DNA of 36,310 nt from Folioceros fuciformis (taxonomy: Eukaryota; Anthocerotophyta; Anthocerotopsida; Anthocerotales), in contig JBNGIO010006317.1 of assembly GCA_049999805.1 (NCBI GenBank), positions 1 through 36,310 of the forward strand, given 5' to 3'. The notes under the pieces are model-generated. The model was given only the letters and a program-made list of their open reading frames with translations, searched no databases and was not told the origin of the DNA. Shown in pieces: positions 10,238-21,926 of the stretch. Made by a program: the position numbers and the translations under genes. Every line of letters begins with the position of its first letter. Position 1 is the first letter of the stretch.

Positions 10238-12275
10238 GGTTTTTTGGTGTGCTGGAGATGGTCATGTCTTGTCGTCACTCCAGCTACGGAGGGATGCAGG
10301 GATGATGGATGCGGAGTTCAGGCTCCTGGTGAAGTGCTGAAAATGGTGCAGCCTGCGGAACCAAGATTGGTGTTCGTCCTGCCTGTGTGTCCATGCCATA
10401 TGTTTGCTCTCGGAGAGTCGGAGTAGCGTTTTGATTAGAATGCTTTGTGTGATGTGATTATTTTTGGTTTAGTGAATTCATCTCTTGGTCTCGCAAGTCC
10501 CCAGAGTTGGGGGGTTTGCGGTAATGGATACCGATTACTGTTTTTGGTGTTAGGTCACACTCCATACTGGCCAGGGCTTTCGGTGGCTTTCTTTCCTGCA
10601 ACAATGGCTCCGTTTGCAGCGGAGAGGGGGTCTGTGGACGGGACGATGAGAGGTCATACAACCGAATTCAAGCGAACACCCTCCACCTCTCTTCACAGAA
10701 ACAGGTTCTGATCATCATGTGCTTGGCAACTCTTCCTGGTGTCTGCGCCACCGCATGGAGTCGTACAAGACGCAGCTCCATCGACAGGTTCTTCTAGAAG
10801 GTGTTCACCACACATGCATCGCCTGCCGTTTCTGGAATGCCTTGCCCTCACACAACTTTGCCTTATACCGGCCATCTACCAGGTTATCATACTTTGATGC
10901 GCCGCATATAGACTTTGTTGGCGCTGGCTTGGCCATTAAACTGTGTCCTGGGTTTCCATTATCTTTGCAGGATCCATGACCCTTTCCACAGCACATCTTT
11001 CCTTCCACGCAACCGGCCGCAGAGGCGGCCCATCACCCACCATGTCGCACGGAGACATCAAGGCCACCTGCGACCTAGTCGCCATGCACGCCCTGCTTCC
11101 AGGATGGCAACGGCTCTGGTATCTCCCCGTCAACACGACACCAGGTGACCGTGAGTCCACGTACATCTGTTGTTCGGGACACCTCACCGTCCTTTGTCAC
11201 CTTGGTTGGCAGACGCCTGACAATGGCGGTTGGGTGACCCGGACCTTCTACGTGCTTCCTTCCCAGTCTTTCAACAGGTGTAATTTGTACGCATATTGGC
11301 AACGTCTGGTGTTGGATTAGTCGGCCCTCTCCTTTACTCTCGCCCGGAGTCGGAGAGTTACTGCTCCACTGTACGCTCCAACACACTCTGCAATCGTTAG
11401 CATATGAATCCGGCGCGGCCTCGGCCTATGCTACGTACATACGTAATTGGCGCTTTTAGCAAAGCTGGGTTACTGTTGAGGAGCCCAAGAATGCGTTAAC
11501 TGGAGCGTTCTTGACCTGAGGGAGAGCGGTACTAGAACAGCGTACTGTACATGGATAAATAATCCCTCGGGTGTCGAAAGCTCATGCTCATACAAACAAG
11601 GGAGAGGTCAAAGGTCGGACGCGAGCTCTCTCGGAGCAGGAGATTCTAGTTCGAAATCGGCCGAAGGGCATCTTAGATTCCCGGCTACGGACTCCTGTCG
11701 CTCATTGATCTGAAAATGGGATCGCTGTTCCTCTTTCCTGTCATTCAGTAGTTTCTCTGAAAGGTCCAGGAAGCTCAGAGATTCAGGCTCGGCCTCGTAT
11801 TGGCGGCCGAGCCACTCATTTTATTCTACTGAGATCCCTCCAAAAGTGTTGTGCGAGTGGGGGAGGGGGTAGCGGCCGCGGGAAAAATGCTGCAATCTGA
11901 TTCAGGTGGATGGAGCTGAGACTGTGAAGCTGAAGCGGTGTTTAGATTGTTTCTACGGTAGTGGAAAGCTCGCTGAGGATGCGCGTCCACCTGAAGGGAC
12001 CTGTTGGTTTCTTGAATTTGGGGACGCAATTTAGGACTGTTTTTTCGCCACCGAGGCTCTGACGATTTGTCTGCGGAGTTGGACGGGTAGGTTTGGCAAT
12101 GTCGGAGGAAAATAGCTGGTTTGTATGTATTCTACGCGTGGTATTGCTGTTGGTAAAGCTTTGCGTTAAACCTCAAGAGGAGTTTTGTGGACATGTTGCT
12201 TTTGTTTGGTGACTGATCACAGTGCTGCCTGCCCGACTCTTAAGGAGTGGAAAGGACCGAGTCGGGGCAGTAAGG
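10238..12275. other. Intergenic between HMT and TLC gene
   Basis: 2 kb between two plus-strand genes: HMT 3' UTR at the left, promoter and 5' UTR of the TLC gene at the right. Several ORFs of 60-125 codons overlap on both strands without recognisable similarity and read as chance. Nothing else is clear. A 7-bp inverted pair TGTTGGA/TCCAACA brackets 11310-11383, too little to call an element. Confidence 0.5.
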
Positions 12276-13836
12276 ATGAATTCGAGCTTACTAGTTTCGC
12301 AGCTCCAAGATTTTGTTGGAGATGGTAGCGACACCGACCGGGCCTTGACGTGGCTGAACGCACTTTCAATATGCGGCGGCCTGGTCATGTGTAAACTCGT
12401 GCGTTTTCAAGTTCTAGCACCTTCGGTGACGTTGATTTCTGCTTGTGCTCAGTGTTTTTATTTATTTATTTTCCCATTCCGATTGCCTTGTTTACCTCCT
12501 GCACAGGTCTACGAGGTCATGAGAGTAGCAAGTCCACGCTACTCAAAACAGTATAGGAACCTGCCTGTTGACGAGCAAGTGGAATGGGATAACAGGTGGT
12601 TTCGTTAAGTGATGTGACCATGCTACTGACTGGTGTTGGATAGCTGATTCTTGATCAGGTGCTGTTGCTTCTCCATCAGTGGTACTAACTGCCTACATAC
12701 GATGTATGCAGAGGTTTTTCCACGTTTCATGCACTTCTAGTGACCGTTGTGGCCGGGTACCTTCTGTTTGTCAGTGACATTTTCTCTGACAGTGCCCCGT
12801 ATGGACCAGTTTGCTTTCGGAGTACAATGCTTTCCCAGTCTGTCCTTGGGGTACGCTTCGTATGTCCTGCAATGTCGCCGTTTATGCTAAGAACCTGTCT
12901 AAGCAAAGCGGACTTACGACCGTTTGGGGCCAGTTGTCGACAGGATACTTCCTTGCTGATCTCAGTATGATCATCTGGTTCTACCCTTCCTTGGGAGGAT
13001 GGGAGTATGTAAGCTCTTCCATCGCCTGTCATGATTTTCTCTGCCCTTACTTGTCATCTCTGACTCTGGTGCTGCTCTCCATCCAGCTTCTGCACCACTT
13101 TCTGTCGATAGGCTCGTTGGTGATGGCAATTTTTTTCACTTACGGTCACATTTACATCATCATCATCCTCTTCTCTGAGAGCACAACGCCGTTTGTGAAC
13201 CTCAGATGGTACGTGACTTCTCCATCTCTTCCCCTTGGTCAGCCTGCCATGTCGTGCCAGAGTCTCGAGGCTGTGTCTGTAAAAGGCTTTGCTTGCTTGG
13301 TTGCCCTTACCCCGCTTTCCTCGGTGTCCTTTCTAGGTATCTTGATGCTGCAGGAATGAAGTCTTCCACAGCTTACGTGGTGAATGGAGTACTAATGTTT
13401 TTGGGCTGGCTGGTGAGTTACTCATGTCAGTTGGATTCTCATAACTCGTCCACACGCTGGACTCTACCGACCACCACTTACCTACTTACACAGAATCTAA
13501 CATCCACGGATCACTTTGCTCTGCTCCGCTCCGCTCCGTGGGTGCAGGGTGCAAGGGTGATTCTTTTCGTCTACTTCTTCGTCCACATTTACCAGCACTT
13601 CGATCAGGTTCGACTTGTGTCCTAACCGGCGGAATCTCATTGTCTCACCGAACTCAAACTCATCATGCAGCGTTGTCTGCCGTTATGTGAAACAGGTGCG
13701 CCAGTTTCACCCGGTAGGATTCGCCTACCTCTTCACGGCTCCACCATCTCTCGGGATAATGAATATATACTGGTTCTACAAGATCACAGCAGGCATCATC
13801 AGGACTTTAAGCAAGAAGAAGAGTAGGAGTGCTTAG
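12276..13836 (+). CDS. TLC-domain (TRAM/LAG1/CLN8) membrane protein, TMEM56/TLCD4-like
   Basis: Multi-span membrane protein of the TLC lipid-sensing superfamily, closest in pattern to the plant TMEM56-like proteins; biochemical role unsettled. Exons: 12276-12398, 12507-12595, 12712-12850, 12934-13008, 13087-13208, 13337-13412, 13548-13607, 13696-13836, all GT-AG and in phase, total 274 aa. Family signatures in order: 'DRALTWLNALSI' (first helix), 'RGFSTFHA', 'GPVCFRSTMLSQ', 'GYFLADLSMIIWFYPSLGG', 'LLHHFLS', 'SESTTPFVNLRWYLDAAGM', 'LFVYFFVHIYQHFDQ' and a final helix followed by a basic tail KKKSRSA, a possible ER-retention type C-terminus. It is not a ceramide synthase: the Lag1 motif with paired His and Asp residues is not seen as such. 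Exon 4's acceptor (12931-12933) was chosen because the next AG breaks frame. The N-terminal ATG is the first in frame. Confidence 0.9.
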
Positions 13837-15948
13837 CCGGCTGGCTCGGTGACTGCCCTCCCCCATTGTCCCCTCGTGTACGATACGGCTCATTTTTTCT
13901 TTTTCTACCCTTCCCTCCTGGACTGGGAGGTGGCGTGGCTGGAACGGAACGAGTCTCAACAGGCCGCAGTTTCACAGGCGCAGGAAGGACCCACAGCCGC
14001 AAGTGTCACGACTTTGTTCCTGATTCCAGTTGACGGGCAACCTCTCCACCTGTCGGGCCAGGCTGGTAGGCCAGGCATGTTCCTTTACACAAGGAACCGT
14101 TCCTCTTTGATATGGGCTTGACCGTTACCTGCGCGCATGGCCTGTCTGGGCAACAGCTCTTAGCTTCCTGGGTCCAATCAGTGGCTCGATTTAGGTGGCC
14201 TGTTCTCTCGGTTCTTCTTGGGGAGTCCAAATCTCTGCTCAGAGGCCAAATTTTGACTGATAACAATCCCGTCCCCAGTCCTCTTGGATCCAGCAGCTTC
14301 TATTCCTTGTACATACGATACGGTCAGTCTGAAACCTTTGTTAAAACTCCCGTTCCAACTGCTTATATGTGTATTTCGCCGGGGAAAGAAGGTTAGGGGG
14401 TTGGAAGTGACAAGACTGTAGAATAAAATTTGAAGGAGTTGGGCAGGTAGTTTTGGATGACCGGCTGCAGACTTTGTTGAAAGGGGAAGATGGAAAAACG
14501 AGGAGGACAGGCCACGACATTGTCCTAGTGGCAGGAGGATGTCTTATTCTATTCTGTGTGTACATGGTGGGGGTATCTTGGCCACCTAAACAATTTTGCG
14601 AGATTGCGATCCAAACGAGAGGCTGGTGTGAACGGGGACACCTACCCTGTCTCGTTGCGCCACCCGAAAGCCTTTAATAATTGGTGGACGACAAATTGTG
14701 GTCTGGCAAAGCTGGCTTTCTTACAAAGGCACCATTCGCAATGGCCTTGCAATAGTTAAAAGGCGGGGAAGGGGGCGTGGGGGAATCCGGCCTTCCGTTG
14801 GGGAGTATAGAAAAGTGAGATGTGTGCCGTTAGGATGTCGCCACGGCAGAAGATGGACGGACGCGGTAAGAAACGGAAGCCGAAGAAGAAGGAACGATGG
14901 TTTCTTTGACCGTGTGGAGACCGGGCCGACGAAGATACCCAAATACAGTACATACTCAGGGGACCTGACCGGCCCGGCGGAGTTTGAATCGGCCCACGCC
15001 GTTTTTGGTTTTTGCTTTTTGGTGTGTGCACAAGAAGCGCCAAGAAGAGAGAGGGGTTGACGAGGCTTGCAGGGCTGGGCTGGGCTGGGCTGGGCTCACG
15101 AAGAAAAGAGTCGGCCAAGGGAAAGCCAAGCCAAGGCAAAGCAAGCCAAGCCAAGCCAAGCCAAGCCAGCGGGCGAAAGTGGAGGTCGCGCGAAGTCGGC
15201 TTACGATCCACGCAGTCCTGCCCATTCCCGTTGCGCTGCTGGAGCTCTGGGTTCCGGCTTCTGTGACTCGCCAATGCGCTCGCACTTGGGTTGTGGAGCC
15301 GCCCCAGCAATTCTGGCGCCTCTCCTGCTGTTCATGGCTGCTCCGGGGACGGCAGTTAGGAGGTATGTGCTGCACGGAGCCCGGAAGGCAGCGGGGGTGA
15401 AGTGGTGGCAGGATTAGGACGGCTGCGGCTGCTGCCTGCCTGGCTCAGTGTGAGCTCTTAGGATGTTGGCATGAGGAGGCAGACGGAGGAAGGAAAGGAA
15501 AGGGAAGGGAAGGAGGAAGCAGGGTTAGTTAGGTGACCTGGTGTAGAGCCGGGGTGGTGCAATGCTGGTGGCAGCTTGGAGCAGCCCCGGGGTGAGTGCG
15601 AGGACGGGCCTTCTCTCCGCCTGGGGCGGGGGAGGGTTAGGAATGCCGCGGCGGGATCAGGAGGTGGTGAAATGATGCTCGCTCGGCTGGAGGAAGCTGC
15701 TCATGGTGCGGATTCGGGTGCAGCCGTGGTTCGGGTTCGGCCTGAATTTTAGGTTTCGGTCACTTGGTGCTGCTGCATGCGGTGCGAGTCGCGCTGGGAT
15801 GGAGGGACTGAATGCCGGTTCTAGAGACCTGAGGTTTGTGGTTTAGGTCTGGAAGGAGGGGAGTTTGGGAGGTCTGAGGCGGTCAGGAAATGGAGGCAGG
15901 GCGGTGGTCTAATGGGAGGAGGTCGCGGCCGTGACGGGAGTTAGTGGG
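13837..15948. other. Intergenic / MKP1 upstream region
   Basis: 2.1 kb between the TLC gene and MKP1, both on the plus strand. The first part should contain the TLC 3' UTR. From about 14760 the sequence is GC- and purine-rich, with GGGCT and AAGCC repeats (listed separately) and GA-rich runs near 15480-15530, and probably holds the MKP1 promoter and a long 5' UTR. The many overlapping ORFs follow from the scarcity of stop codons in GC-rich DNA. Confidence 0.5.
15072..15167. repeat. Paired pentanucleotide repeats (GGGCT)5 and (AAGCC)n
   Basis: Five GGGCT units at 15072-15096 are followed 27 bp later by an AAGCC-type tract (15124-15167, five exact units at 15143-15167). GGGCT pairs with AGCCA at four of five positions, so the two tracts can form an imperfect GC-rich stem. 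It lies about 0.8 kb before the MKP1 start. Confidence 0.85.
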
Positions 15949-18888
15949 ATGGATGGTGGAGAGAAGAAGGAGGAGGGGGTTAGTGACTCGATGTTCCCTA
16001 ATGTTCGGAAAACGTTTTGGAGGTCGGCGTCCTGGAATACAAATTCAGGAAGGAAGGCTGCAGGAGATCAGCGTCCCCGCAGTCCCACTGCTGCCGACAG
16101 CAATTCCTTTCCTTCGTCCGATGGCTTCGCAAACGAGAGCAACATGAAGGCGTTGAACCTTCCTCTCACCCCGCGAGGGCAGGGCAGCAAGGCCAGGCCT
16201 TCTCTGCCGGCGCTTCAGCCGTTGGCTATTGCTCGGAAGAGTGTGGACGACTGGTCAAGGGCTGCTGATGACGGCGGGGAGTGGACCCCTCCTGTGACTC
16301 CTAACAGGAAAAAGGACGGCAGCAGGTTGAGGAATGGGTTGGAGATCAAGCTGGATATCGGAGCTGTGCAACGGGCCAGGGATGCGTCTGAGCCCACGGA
16401 AACTCAGCTCAAGAGGGACAAATTCGCCTTCTTTGATAAGGAGTGTTCCAGGGTTGCTGAGCACATCTACCTTGGTAGCGATGCAGTGGCCAAGAACCGG
16501 GAGACATTGCGTGCCAATGATATCACGCATGTGCTTAACTGTGTTGGATTCGTCTGCCCAGAATATTTCCCCAAGGAGCTTAGTTATAAGACTCTCTGGC
16601 TGCAGGACAATCCGTGTGAGGACATTACCAGCATTTTGTACGATGTGTTTGACTATTTTGAGGAAGTCAGGGAACTGGGAGGGCGTGTGTTTGTACATTG
16701 CTGCCAGGGTGTGTCGAGGTCCACCTCGCTTGTTATCGCATATCTCATGTGGAGGGAGGGTCGCAGTTTTGAGGATGCGTTTCAAGACGTCAAGGCAGCT
16801 AGAGGGGTCACCAACCCGAATATGGGCTTTGCTTGCCAGCTTCTACAGTGCCAGAAAAGGGTCCATGCAGCGCCGGTGAGTCCCAACTCCATGCTCAGGA
16901 TGTACCGCATGGCTCCCCACTCCCCCCATGATCCCCTGCATCTNNNNNNNNNNNNNNNNNNNNNNNNNNNNNNNNNNNNNNNNNNNNNNNNNNNNNNNNN
17001 NNNNNNNNNNNNNNNNNNNNNNNNNNNNNNNNNNNNNNNNNNNTGGGGTTGCGGCACTTGATTCAAGAGGTGCTTTTGTCGTGCATGTTCCGAGTGCCTT
17101 GTTTGTTTGGCAAGGCAGGCTCTGTGGGACAGACATGGCAACTGCCGCTGAGACTTCAGCACATCAAGTCATGCATTACGAGAGAGCGCAGGGTCCCATT
17201 GTACGCATCTTTGAAGGTTCCGAGCCATTGGAGTTCTGGGAAGCACTGAACAAAGGTCCTCTCAAACAGGCTGGGGATGCCAGCAAAACGGCCAACAGTG
17301 AGAGTGACGACGTGGAGAAGGATGTAGCAGGATTTGAGCACAGCGAGTCGTTTAATTCCAAGCTGAGGACTGTTGCCTCCTACGACATAGATTTTGTTGT
17401 GTTTCAAAGAGCTAAAGAAGGTGAAGTACCTATTGCCCCTTATTCTGGACCAACTCCTCTCATACCAGCTAGAGACAGTGGCTGGAGTCGCCTTAGGCGA
17501 AAGTTCTTCAGCAGTAATGGTTTGCTAGGCAAAGACAAACCGCAGCACGAGGATAAATCACCCGTCCAAGCTAGAGCAGGTGGAGCTGCTGTAAGTCCAG
17601 ACGGGCAACAGCAGCTAAATGCAGTAGATGCGCTACCAGTGCCCTCTCCAGAGCCTTCCCTCTCTTCATCCCCTTCACCCTTTTCTGTTGATTCTTTGTC
17701 TTCATCTTCTTCTNNNNNNNNNNNNNNNNNNNNNNNNNNNNNNNNNNNNNNNNNNNNNNNNNNNNNNNNNNNNNNNNNNNNNNNNNNNNNNNNNNNNNNN
17801 NNNNNNNNNNNNNCTTCGTCACCTCCTGTGCTCTCCCCCTCAACCTCTTTCCAAGGCTCCCCTTCAAATTCTCAGTCTCATTCTTCGCCAAGCTCTTCCC
17901 TTGCTTGGTCCCCACCTCTGCCCCAGACTTCTTCACCTTCACCAACCTCCACTCATCAGCCTTCCACCAGTGAGACTTTCTCCCTGCAATGTGAGTCGAA
18001 GTCTTCCTCTTCCCTACCTGCTGGGTCTAAGGTTCTTTTGGCTCAACGCAGGGGTAGTTTGTCATTGAAATTACCTGTAAATTCCTTTGATCCTCCACCG
18101 GCTCCCCGGGGGCTTTCTCGGAAACCTCGACTTCCTCCTATTGTCTCTTCTGACACGTCCAAAGTAGTTGATCGTATAGGGAAGGAAAATGGTGGCTCTA
18201 GGCTTAGGGTCTTAGAGACTTTTGGATCAGCAGCTGGAGACAAGGATGAGCAGGTTCCCAGCAAGCACGGGGTGGGTATTGAGGAACCAGTTCTGGCCAG
18301 TAAGCAACAAGATGCATGGGTTGAGTGTTTGTCCAGGTCTGCCACTCCTCCTCCTCCTAGCCCTCATGACCTGGTTGGATCTGATGTATCCTCTAATGGA
18401 GAGGCTGCGGAGCATGCCTGGCAGACTTCTTCAGGTACTGGGAAGAAACAGCTGAGCAAAGTGAGCAGTACGCCCACTCTCTATGAGTGGCCAAGAATGG
18501 AGAAGATCGATATGTTTGATGCAGATGATCTGGACTCCAAGGCAGCATTTGTTCTGTTGGCACCCGGTTCCTTCCATCCTGAGACGTCACAGTCACATGG
18601 CTTGCTCTACGTTTGGGCTGGAAGGGAGTGGAAAACACCTAACGAAGGTAGCGATGTACAGTCGACTGACACGGCATTGCAGGAGATCGGAATTAACTTT
18701 ATTGAAGAGATGCATCTTCAAAGGGACCTTTCTGTCCAGGTAATAGCAGTACTCCGATCATGATATTTTTTTCTGTGCAAAGTTGTTTTTCTCTCTGTAG
18801 CACGGCTTTAAGTGTTGTTACTCAACTGCAGGTTGTTAAAGAAGGCCAAGAACCAGATGACTTCTGGGATTATTTTGTGAATGGGTAG
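15949..18888 (+). CDS. MKP1: Dual-specificity MAP kinase phosphatase MKP1 with gelsolin-like region (interrupted by two assembly gaps)
   Basis: Plant MKP1 dephosphorylates stress-activated MAP kinases (MPK3/MPK6 in Arabidopsis) and limits stress, UV-B and immune signalling. Visible pieces: 15949-16943, 17044-18739 (containing the gap 17714-17813) and a last exon 18832-18888 after a GT-AG intron. Ser/Pro-rich N-terminus with 'RKTFWRSASW'; dual-specificity phosphatase domain about 160-305 with active site HCCQGVSRS (Cys251, Arg257); 'CQKRVHA', 'MAPHSPHDPLH' linker; gelsolin-like segment 'LDSRGAFVVHVPSALFVWQG'; long Ser/Pro low-complexity stretch; conserved C-terminus 'LYEWPRMEKID', 'LLYVWAGREW', 'VVKEGQEPDDFWDYF'. 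The start is ATG 15949; upstream in-frame codons include only a GTG. The frame changes across the first gap, so its true length is not 100 and an intron may lie there; the second gap sits in a run of Ser codons. The final residue count is unknown. Confidence 0.95.
16944..17043. other. Assembly gap of 100 N inside MKP1
   Basis: Exactly 100 N, a usual placeholder for unknown length. Left flank reads '..HDPLH(L)' and right flank 'GVAALDSRGAF' in a different frame. In Arabidopsis MKP1 the matching linker is about 14 residues, so the missing DNA carries that linker and possibly an intron. Confidence 0.97.
17714..17813. other. Assembly gap of 100 N in Ser-rich part of MKP1
   Basis: Exactly 100 N flanked by TCT/TCA serine codons on the left and Ser-Ser-Pro-Pro codons on the right. 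The flanks are in the same frame when the gap is taken as 100. The placement in a TCT-type repeat suggests the assembler failed on a low-complexity tract. Confidence 0.97.
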
Positions 18889-19679
18889 TGCAGATAAGAG
18901 CACAGGTTCCTCAAAGTGGAAACGGAAGGATATATATTATATGACTGTGCTCCCCCTAAGAGTCATTACCTCGTTCAGACAAGCTCTTGAATGGCCCTAG
19001 TGCTTGGCAGGGCGGAGCTCATCAAGGCCACCTTCCACTGGCGGAAGTTTTTCCTGTTAGCTCCTGGCAGATCCTGTGGCGTCCTTCCCACGCAGAGGCG
19101 ACCGTGACATCGTCGAGTTGACCACACTGCTTGTTACTGTGTGACTCTGCGGCGGTTCTACAATGGGGTCACACCTTTATTGGTACGCATGCTGGATTAG
19201 TCAGCAGAACATTTGTTTCATTTCTCATGGTGCCAGCAGCCCCTCGTGTGCAGTAAGACTGGCACCTGAAGAAAGCACACGGGCGATAGCCTCGTTCTGC
19301 ACTTGGTGGCTATTGCGCTAGTGTATTGTCTGATCATGCCAATCGGGCAAATGTACGATATGATTGGACTTGTGGGACGGTCTTCCATTTTGAGACAGAC
19401 ACAGCAAGTGCCCTTGATTTCATTTTAAGCTGCGTGTCGGTGATTCCTACAGTGCCGAGATTGTGTGGCAAGTCCTTGTCGAGTACGTGAAGGATCTGGA
19501 ACAAATCTTGGAAGCATCTTCTTTAGGCAATTTCGGCTCTAAAGAGGTACCTTGAGAAATCCTTCAATCAGTATCTGGAAGTTGGCTGTGCCTTCTCCAG
19601 ATATGCTGGGTTGTCATTAGTGGAGAGTTGAAAGCTTGAACGTACTGAAAGCCAAAAGACCGGTTGAATCTCACCTAAA
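18889..19679. other. MKP1 downstream region
   Basis: 0.8 kb of average base composition after the MKP1 stop, expected to include its 3' UTR. A short frame at about 19428-19555 has protein-like composition but no start or splice context that I can join to a gene. Nothing else is recognised. Confidence 0.5.
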
Positions 19680-21660
19680 ATTACCTTTTGTAGCTTATTA
19701 AATCGTATAAAACGCATCTTTCCTTGATAATAATACGAGATAGCAACTGGGATAACTCCATGCTTGTGGAGCCTTTACTTTCATCTATGAAATCTGGCAA
19801 TAGGGGTCTCAAACATGTTTCACCTAACCTCCTAAAAAATAAGAGGAATTTTTTTTGTCTCAGCCTCCTAAACAATAAAGAAGGCGAAGAACTGGATTTC
19901 CGTCATGGTTTAGTACTTAACAACTTGAACCATGATATATCTAGCTACTTGCTCTAAAGGGCATCTAATTGTCCACTTGAGCATAGAATGCTTAATCCCA
20001 AAGTTCTTGTAGATACACATCTCCATTTGACCTATGCCATTTGAACACAACTCCTAAACAAAACAATAAAGAGAGCTTGTCCATCTCAACTTCCTAATTG
20101 ATAAGGAGCATTACTTTTCCAATTTGAGATGAATTACTATAATACAATTTGAGACGAATTACTATAAACAAGAAAAATTATGAAGAGTGAGACCATGTTT
20201 GAGGGCTTCCAATCTTCTATTCGTAATGACTTCTTTTTGAAATAAGTTTCTCAAACTTAAACATAGTTAATTATTAACCTATCTATCTTCTTCTACATCT
20301 AGTGTCGGAGTATAAAAAACCACAATTTTGAATTAATAAACATGCATAACAGCCCTAACTCAATCGATAAACAAGATTTATGTAATCTTTCACGAAAATC
20401 CTAACTTAATTAGCTAACAAATTTTTGAGAAATGAGTTCTTTCCATTTCTTAGCTTGCGGGACAAGGGTGCACACCACATGGGTACGGGTCCCATTTGCA
20501 ATATCCCATAAAACCTCCAAACAAGTCTCATTTCCAACATGTGGAATGAAAATACCAAGCCTGGTGTGGCATTCAAATAAGATTCCTATTATATGTAAGG
20601 TTTAAGCCCCTATTGAACACTTTGGTGAGTCTAAATTATATTTTATTAAACCTCCTAAACGGTAGGAAAACTTTGCGGTGTAAGATAGCATGAGTTATTA
20701 TAAACTGAAACAAAATTTATGAAGAGTGGGACTATGTTTCAGGGCTCCATATTATAATGACCTGTATTTGGTAAAAAAGGTCTAGAGTTTAGAGTTTAAG
20801 TAGCCGGACTATGTTTAAATTCATTCTTCTTAATGACAAGTTTAAAATTAAGAAAATCATAAATTCAAATGGGTGAACTCGCGTGAAAACCCCCACTCAA
20901 TCAACAAAAAGGATTCTCAGTAAACTCAATATGTTGACCAAATTGGCGAATGAAATTTTTAGTAAATGCTTTTTTTAGTTCCTAGTTTGAAAATTGACCA
21001 AATTGTTGAATGGGATTTATAGTAAATGCCTTTTTTAGTTCCTAGTTCGCAAAAAAAAGGGTCAACAAAAGTGGGTCTTATTTCCAATATCCGAGATAAA
21101 AATACAAAAGCCTATTTTAGCAATCAAACAAGAATTGCCGTTGACTAGAGAGCGTCTTGGTTTGGTTCCCTCACCCTACAATGCCCCTTATTTTGTCAAG
21201 ATACAATATAGATAAAAGAAAAGATGGAAGCCCATCTACCCTAGCTCTAGCCCTAACTGGACCATACAAAGTTTCAAAAACTTGGCAGCTGTGAAAACTT
21301 TGGCTACAGTCAATTATTCGTTTGCCACAACCTTTTAATCTTTTTATGGAGATATGTAGAAACTACCGATCCTTCCATCCGTTTCAACTATTTGCAAATG
21401 GCTTTACGCTTGAGAAACGGGTTTCACTCATTAGAAATAATAATATTCACAAAAAAATAATACAATATTGCTTGTCATGAGTTTTAGACTGATTCTCCAA
21501 GCCCACACCACATGCGTACGGTCTGCAACTTCGGTTGCAACTTGGCCATGTGAATGGAATCCAGACACGTCTGGATAAACTTGACAGCTATGGAAACTCC
21601 AGCACCGAAAAAAAAAAGTTTCATCGGTGACAATTGGTCCAGAGGTGCTCTTTAAAACAC
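19680..21660. repeat. AT-rich block of decayed direct repeats
   Basis: About 2 kb clearly richer in A+T than the genes on either side, without a plausible gene. It contains diverged direct copies about 0.54 kb apart: 20174-20590 resembles 20712-21139 (shared 'TATGAAGAGTG', 'TAATGAC', 'TTTCCAA', 'AAAATAC' landmarks in the same order). A third partial copy appears near 21280-21600 (CACACCACATG at about 20470 and 21502; ACTTGGCAGCTG at 21280 against ACTTGACAGCTA at 21578). An exact-period 60-bp tandem pair lies inside it. This looks like an old repeat array or nested non-coding element. No terminal inverted repeat or target-site duplication was found by eye. Confidence 0.7.
20934..21053. repeat. 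60-bp tandem duplication inside AT-rich block
   Basis: Two head-to-tail 60-bp units, both starting TTGACCAAATTG and ending with the TTTTTTAGTTCCTAGTT stretch, at 20934-20993 and 20994-21053. They differ at roughly ten positions with no net length change. Confidence 0.9.
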
Positions 21661-21926
21661 CTGTTTAATAACATTCACCTACTTTGCTGACCTTCAAGTG
21701 ATCCGGCCGTTTTTTCTCCAGCTGCTATTCGCTAGCGCACAGATTCGTAGATCTTCCCCCAAAACCAACAGCGAGTATCTTCGTCCGATCAGGACCACTG
21801 CAAACCGGGACAACAAGTCTATTTGAGTCCCACTGTAAATCCCAGTGGAATAAGTCTTCGTCCCTTGTGCGAGCGACGGTGCTGGGTACAGGAAAAAGAG
21901 TGGCCTGTAAGACTGGAGTCAATTCC
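21661..21926. other. IMPA-9 3' flank
   Basis: 266 bp after the IMPA-9 stop (gene on minus strand), returning to average base composition; probably its 3' UTR. No other feature seen. Confidence 0.5.

Noticed and set aside
11310-11383. TGTTGGA…TCCAACA ends resembling a 74-bp LTR-like unit
   Set aside because: Only 7 bp of inverted match, no second copy, primer-binding site or target-site duplication seen.
11640-11680. AGTTCGAAATC, similar to a tRNA T-loop
   Set aside because: No acceptor, D or anticodon arms can be built around it.
14984-15417. Overlapping 116-184-codon ORFs on both strands
   Set aside because: Their repeated peptides (WAGLG, AKPSQ) only reflect the pentanucleotide repeats; GC-rich DNA keeps all frames open.
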